Of a stretch of DNA of 64,000 bases, positions 58,501 through 64,000 are shown piece by piece. The DNA is from Acanthococcus lagerstroemiae. Taxonomy: Eukaryota > Arthropoda > Insecta > Hemiptera > Eriococcidae. The notes under the pieces are model-generated. The model made no database searches and was not told the DNA's origin. It worked only from the letters and a program-made list of their open reading frames with translations. Positions within the stretch are counted from its first letter, which is position 1. Every line of letters starts with the position of its first letter. Location: assembly GCA_031841125.1 (NCBI GenBank), contig CM063110.1, positions 15,681,626 to 15,745,625 of the forward strand. The letters run 5' to 3'. The translations under genes and the position numbers were made by a program.

Positions 58501-61415
58501 GAATTTTTGATCTACCTTATATAGAAGTTTTTGCATAGGGGAAAAATAATATTAATAATCAATATAAAATAAATTAGAATAAAAGACAGAGAACAACAGG
58601 CAGGCAAGCAGATAGACAACTGATTAATAATTTGTGAACTTCTCACATCGTAGACTCGAACTTTCTTAATAAATTCCATTAAATTAAGACTTGTTTCAGG
58701 CCCCATTAATTACATATTCCGATTACCTTCACACAAAACAAAAACTTATAAAAATACCGCTATTACCAGAAGTATGAGATCATGCAATGAAATTTTAAGT
58801 TATCATAATAATTTAGACATGTTAGACCTAAACGGGAGGGGATGCCTGATAAAAACTTTACGAAAGATATAAGATCTTGAAAACTGAATACTAAGTACGA
58901 TGAACTTCAATTTTTTTTCCTTTTTTTTTTAAATGAAAAACAAATGTTTGATTATGTGTGTATGAGTCGATTACTGTCTGGCTGAGTAAATGTGGAACTG
59001 ATGTGTGGATCTTGTATCGATGGTATGTGCGTGTGGGAGTGGTCATCAGGGTAAGGGGTAGAAGCTGGTAGTGGTTCATGCCTGAGCTGTTGGCTCAGCT
59101 ATGTATCGTTCGGTTTCTGTTTTTTGTGTTTTTGTCTCTTTTGTTTTCCTTTGTTTTTTTCTTGTTTTGTACCCAGCTAATTGCAACTTGTGGTATCTTA
59201 ACTGTTCCCCTGTCCCGAATTGGGCTCACATGTGGGCGGGGGAGGTTAAAATATATAAAATGGCGAGTCATTAATTCTAACTTGGCAAGAAAGCAAAGCC
59301 CTGAGCAAAAGTGATAGTGGAGCAAAAAGTCCACGTAATCAATTTCGATTAGCCTCAATACGTCTCAACACAGTCTCAATATGTTCTGATGACATGAAAA
59401 ATATCAGCAGAATTCTAACGAACCTTGACAGAATTTTCTTAAGAGTTTCGAATAAACTCTCCAGTCTTAACAAGTCCTAACATAATCTTCACGAATCTCA
59501 AAATATTTTGACCCAAAAAGCTTTTACAGTCTAATTATGTAACAGACCATCATGTAATGGGAGTGTAAGTATCACTTGAAAATAGGGTAAATGTTCACTC
59601 ATTCGAATCCAAAAGTAAGTCCAATATACATACCCTCTACTCTGGGGTCAGGGCGCAAATTATCTCTCAAAAATTGAATTTTATGTGGGTTCATCACGAT
59701 GCGAATTCAGAATTTCTCATAGAGCGAGCTACAGTTACTTATACAGCGGTATTAGCAACTGTCGCAGAGCTGGCTTGATAGAAAATTTCACAAGTTTGTG
59801 TTCTGTCTGCTGGGAAATTCAGAGATAAACCAGTCAACAAAAAATACTGTTTTATTAACGAGAAGCAAATACACACCTAAAACTTTAATATCAGCGAAGT
59901 CGGATAAAAAATGACCAAATAATAACCATCGGACGCTAGAAACCAGTTTCAGAATTTTGATGTTCGTGCTCATAAAGCTTATCCGGCTGTAACAGGTTTC
60001 TTTATTTTTTTTCAAAACACATACGTAGGTATTATTTTCGAATAAGGTTATCAACTTCGAGCCGAGGCCAATAAATGAACACTAATCTGTTAGCTTTCAG
60101 TTAATCTTGGTCCGAAGTCGATAATTTTATTTGGAATTGAGTATAACAATGAGGCGGAGCAGTGTTGTCTTCTTACGAGAGTTCTGGGTTCCAAAAGCAT
60201 TAAGACTCCTATTTACTTAGAATCGAATCCCGGGTAAGATTCCGAGCAGACCGCAGAGATAAATTCAGCTTAAATCGGGTTACTAAGTTCATGGGTACGT
60301 TTAGTCCTTTTATGGCCCGGTTTTTTCACGGGCCATTTAACGTTTCGGGGCAAAAGATAAAACTGTTAAATCGCAATTAGCTCGTTCAGGAACAGATTAT
60401 CAATTTTTAGTAAAATGTTTATTTCATCAGAAGAATATATCAGTCTAATCGCATTCGTGTGGTCACTATCATTCAATATTTTACAAGATAACACTGTTGG
60501 AGCGAATCATTTTATTGATAACACCAAGGTAATCAGCATGATCCACTTTTAAACTCTTACAGTACATCAAGTCTTGTCCGTTCTTTTGTAGGTCCGGATG
60601 AGAAGGGAGATCACTGGCATCGATATGAGAAACGAGAAGGACCAGTCGAAATATGCCACAGAAATAAACAACTCAAAGTTGTGAATGCCAATCACTACTC
60701 CGTGGATATCGCAGAAGCACTCCCACATTTGAAAACCGATTGGGATATTTTACTTCTGCCCGAAGTTCGCCTACCGAGAGAGCGTGGTTATGCTCCCCAA
60801 CAAGTTCGAAATTATTCGTATCCCAAAAATCCCAATTTGTGGGGTTATTACGTAGCACTGAACGATGACGTCTGGAATGTCGTGTTATTTAAAAGTAAAC
60901 TGAATGTACAAATTAACGAAGTTAAACTTCAACCATTGCCGAAGGCTACAGGCGATGAATATAAAGGCACCAGAAACGGATTATACATTGATTTGAATAT
61001 CGGTAAGCTGAATTTGATAATAATAAGCACTCACTTGTCGTGGGGCACCACCGGATTTACCGACGAGAATAACATCAATTTCATAGTAGAAACTGCGGAA
61101 AAGTATCAGGACAAAAATTTAATATTCGGAGGGGCCATGAATACGAAAGCTAGCGCCGTCAAAGATAAAGTAAGAGCAGCCGGGTATAATATTTTCCCGG
61201 TTGATCTGGTCACCGTTTTCGACGAATGGGGTTGGGCATGCAGCGAATATTTGATATCGAATTTGGATGTTATCGATAGGGACGTGGAAGAAACGTTTAT
61301 AAGTCCTCATAACACCGTGTGGGTAACGTACGCAATTCCAAAAGTAGAAAAATATAACTCGAATAACTTTGCCAATGAGAATACGAAGTTCAAAAATTCG
61401 TTGAATTTTCCCTAA
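55502..61415 (+). CDS. Secreted EEP-fold (DNase I-like) protein with altered catalytic residues
   Basis: Two exons, 55502-55574 and 60592-61415, give 298 aa. Exon 1 encodes MSMHIFSAVFLLFCCCSSGF, a clear signal peptide, and ends at a strong donor (acag/gtaagc, phase 1). Exon 2 follows a strong pyrimidine tract (ttcttttgtag) in the matching phase. EEP-type motifs: N near residue 56-58 (VVNANHYSV), E82 in LLLPEVR, H172 in IIISTHLSWG, GGAMN at 204-208 where the family has GGDxN/GDxN, and SPHNTVWV at 262-269 where the family has SDHxPV. The fold assignment rests on order and spacing of these motifs. Loss of the two aspartates argues for a changed or absent phosphodiesterase activity. Superfamily members include DNase I, sphingomyelinases, inositol phosphatases and CdtB; I cannot place it in one. 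AATAAA at 61499 is a likely polyadenylation signal. An alternative first exon is described separately. Confidence 0.6.
56101..56240. repeat. Inverted repeat (about 50-base arms) in the EEP intron
   Basis: Left arm with tgtttgatgtttgg and aaatccaataacata; right arm is its inverse (tatgttactggattt, ccaaacatcaaaca). The loop is about 40 bases. A G13 run lies just outside. Probably a small MITE. Confidence 0.65.
56330..57700. repeat. Degenerate tandem array in the EEP intron
   Basis: Units near 140-150 bases: 'aaaatcagcgacccaaa', 'ttctatacgcataa.gtaattcat', 'cctctcctcctcttc' and 'ccacaagtttgaattttgagt' follow one another in order several times, strongly diverged. Confidence 0.45.
60415..60528 (+). 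other. Possible alternative first exon of the EEP gene
   Basis: An ATG opens 38 codons with a hydrophobic stretch (YISLIAFVWSLSF) and ends at a donor (aag/gtaatc). Its phase does not match the strong acceptor at 60591. It would join in frame only by using the weaker AG at 60602, giving a slightly shorter mature N terminus. Either it is an alternative secreted isoform or a chance ORF. Confidence 0.25.
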
Positions 61416-61498
61416 CAAGTTGTTGAATATGTAGTCACTAACAGAACTGAAAAATTTATACCATACTTGCGAATATACATTATGTTCTGTAATTTATT

Positions 61499-61504
61499 AA
61501 TAAA
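61499..61504 (+). terminator. Polyadenylation signal of the EEP gene
   Basis: AATAAA 84 bases after the stop codon, in an AT-rich 3' flank. Confidence 0.6.
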
Positions 61505-61759
61505 CGAATTATACTCGCTGGTTAATTAGTTAGAACTATTATTTGTCTATAGATGGATTTACGTGTGACTACAAATATACCTAAGCACCTTTGTGGTTCA
61601 AAAGGCAAATGTTTCTTCGTCTTCGGTTTGATGTGGTACAATCCTTCAGGCTTAGTTTATTCCGAAGTGAAAATATTTTCCATCTTCTAAAATAGGGCAG
61701 CTACTAACTGAAGTGCCGATTACAGTATTGTGCATTAGTGTCACAGGCAATATGCGTAA

Positions 61760-62470
61760 TATCTTTCCCTGACTGCTAACATGACTTCTGAAGTTGTATC
61801 CAGTCCAGTCTATTGTCTACAACATTCTTCAGCTCTGATGTTCTTTTCCTTCCTCGGTCTCGTTTTCCTTCTACTTTACCATATTATGTATTATTTGCTA
61901 TGTAACAGAACGTATTTTTTCCTCTGCTCAGATGGCCCAGGTATGCCAATTTCCAAGTTTAAATGGCCTGGAAAATTTGTCTATTTTTATTAGCTCTCTT
62001 CGAAACTTCCTCGTTTGTAACTTCCTTCATCCATGGTATTTTCAATAGTCTTCGATACATTCTTATCTAGCAAGCCTCTAGGAAAATTTCCTTAGGTATA
62101 ATATGGTGTGGCTTCTAATCCATACAGTAGTACTTAGAAAATGTACCATTTCATAATTCTTTTCCTGTTTTATAAATTGAGACTACCATCTGATAAAATC
62201 TTTCCCATTTTATTGAAAGCATCTTTGGCATTATGAATCGTTTTTTGATCTCTGGTTCTGGGTTCAGGTCTTGTGGGATGTAGCATCTCAGGTATTTGAA
62301 TTCATTGAAATGCTCTACACCTTCACTTCTGATGTGTGGATGTAAGTATTGTCACAGAGTTCTCTACTGATGATCATGAATTTCATCTTCTGAATATTTA
62401 TCCTCAGATCATATTTCTCTCCTGTATAACTGCCTATATCCAACAGCATCTGCACATATTAAGGGGGAAA
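61760..62470 (-). mobile_element. LINE relic downstream of the EEP gene
   Basis: The minus strand reads GEKYDLRINIQKMKFMII (about 62390) and FNEFKYLRCYIPQDLNPEPE (about 62290), RT thumb-region motifs; further 3' KKYVLLHSK. Many stops. Confidence 0.6.
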
Positions 62471-62669
62471 AAAATCAAAATAAGGGTATTTTGAGTGGCT
62501 AAACCCAAAAGTGTCATCAGATTTTTGAATTAGGTCCCAAATTTGACGTCCTCCTTTCTTGAAAAGGTAATTTTAATTTGCCGAGAAAATTCAAAACTGT
62601 ATCGGAATGAGAGTTTCCTGGATCGATGAGTTCGAAAATTGATCAATTTTCAATTTTGACATTTTCATG

Positions 62670-63230
62670 TCTGTGCTTTGGCACATAAACTAAAAAAATG
62701 TTACTTATTGAGCGTTACTTTGGAGTATCATGAAAAAAAAAGAGCTCATCAAGAGCTTTAGCACACTAATGAGCAAAACTGTTATTTTTTAGCGTTACTT
62801 CTCCTGGTCATACACTAATAAAAAAATTTCCATGGAAATTTCTATTAACAATACAGCTGCAGACCGTTTGAGCGTTACTTCTATCAGTATGATTTAGCTC
62901 TTCGTGGTCACAATTCAGGAAATTTCCAAGAAATTTTTCTTTTATTAGGGTAGGATCAGATCGAATTATTTATTAATTCTTCCATGGATTTTCCCCCATT
63001 ATTTCTTGTCGGGAGTCAAGATGCATGCTTTCTTGTCGACCCTTTTCGAGGAACGAGGTTACTTTTTTTCTCTTCTCTTCTCATTTCCAGTTCAGTTTAG
63101 TGTGAAGCCAATCCGTATGATTTAGATCTTCATGGTCACAATTCAGGTCAGTGGTCCACATTTCCATGGACATTTTCATTTCTTCTAGCCATCTTCAGTA
63201 TTTATTAGAAATTTCCATGGATTTTTTTTT
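62670..63230. repeat. Degenerate tandem array
   Basis: gagcgttactt recurs at 62708, 62798 and 62868; 'gatttagctcttcgtggtca' (62891) is repeated as 'gatttagatcttcatggtca' (63119); 'tttccatgga' words recur throughout. No ORF. Confidence 0.5.
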
Positions 63231-64000
63231 TTTACATTTTATATGCTTTCGTACCCTAATTAGAATCGATTACTGATAAGTCGATATTAAAATCGAGACA
63301 TGAAATGCTCTCCCGTGGCTGCAGATCCGTCTGCGACATGATTTAGAGTCGGCTACGATTGAGCATGAATGATGAGAGACTTAGCGGCCTGTAGGATCTG
63401 GCCTTACAGGAGTCTCTGCCTGGTTTAGGCAATAACATCATTCTCACACCCCTCCACGGTTTTGGAATATGTCCTAGAGTTTTCTTTCTTTTCTTCTGTG
63501 TATGGGTATCAACTTGGTAAATTTAGAAGATTTCAGTTTTCTAGTCAGCAGATTTTGGACCCAGTGCCCCCCCCCCCCACACACACACACAAGAATAATC
63601 TCCCGAGGCCCCAGCGAATCTAAATTACCTTAACAATAATGAACTTGGAAATTATATACTCACTAGCTGAGCCGCTATGAGGCTCATCTAGACCGTGGGC
63701 TTAGGTGAGTTGGCTGTGGTGAGCTGGCTTAAGTGAATTCGATAGAGAAACATTGGTATCTTACTCTGTATCGCAGTGCCCGTAAAATATTATTAATCAA
63801 ACGAATCATTTGGTGCGAAATTTCCCTCACATTTGGTTTCCAGACTTTTTTATTCGATTTCGATCTGGGCCCAAACTATCAAATTGGAGTGTTCTAAATG
63901 AATCACCTTGGCTTCTCGGAAAAAATAAATTTGAAGGAGGTTTTATAAAGATTTCTTAGGTCGCCGAGTTTAACAATTATTTTATTCAATTTGTGATTCG
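63231..64000. other. No gene recognised
   Basis: AT-rich sequence with a C10 plus (CA)n run near 63568-63590 and no supported ORF or repeat ends. Confidence 0.5.

Noticed and set aside
1..64000. CRISPR array, bacterial operon or viral genome
   Set aside because: No regular short repeats with spacers, no dense ORF packing and no viral structural genes; only retrotransposon fragments.

Overview
This is an AT-rich, intron-containing, transposon-dense piece of an invertebrate genome. The protein families, the short introns and the repeat content (RTE-, R1- and Jockey-like LINEs, Ty3/mdg4 and BEL/Pao fragments, hAT, Tc1-mariner/pogo and Harbinger-type MITEs, tRNA-derived SINEs) point to an insect. 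A sap-feeding hemipteran is my best guess, but the species cannot be read from the sequence. No bacterial-type operons, rRNA genes or CRISPR arrays were seen.

The core of the window is a tandem cluster of three plus-strand genes of the Rel/NF-kB family, here called Rel-A (exons 3575-13555), Rel-B (31920-41355) and Rel-C (46301-51324). Each was rebuilt from small exons. From the recognition-loop exon to the C-terminal exon, the order of encoded segments and every splice phase agree between copies. Each encodes a Rel homology DNA-binding half and an IPT/dimerisation half. Each then ends in a short copy-specific tail, with no recognisable nuclear localisation signal, transactivation domain or ankyrin repeats. 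All three carry Ser in place of the usual Cys in the R-F-R-Y-x-C recognition loop. Intronic and upstream sequence of Rel-A and Rel-C can be aligned over most of their length (about 200-13555 against 44100-51324), so the cluster arose by segmental duplication. Rel-B is more diverged and has a simplified 5' end.

Downstream lies a different gene, 55502-61415. A signal-peptide exon splices over a 5-kb intron to an exon encoding an endonuclease/exonuclease/phosphatase (EEP) fold. The usual GDxN and SDH aspartates are replaced, so it may be a secreted pseudo-enzyme.

Region by region: 1-13.6 kb is Rel-A and its upstream segment, with a pogo-like relic, an exon duplication, a SINE and MITEs in introns. 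13.6-31.9 kb is a graveyard of LINE, LTR and MITE sequence with no host gene seen. 31.9-41.4 kb is Rel-B, whose first intron holds degenerate tandem arrays and a TA-flanked MITE. 41.4-46.3 kb is a LINE relic plus the duplicated upstream segment of Rel-C. 46.3-51.3 kb is Rel-C. 51.3-55.5 kb is a SINE, LINE relics and a MITE. 55.5-61.5 kb is the EEP gene. 61.5-64 kb is a LINE relic and a degenerate tandem array.

Function is inference only. A set of short Rel proteins that keep DNA-binding and dimerisation domains but have no visible activation or nuclear-import module could act as competitive or heterodimeric modulators of Dorsal/Dif/Relish signalling. Whether they are expressed is unknown.
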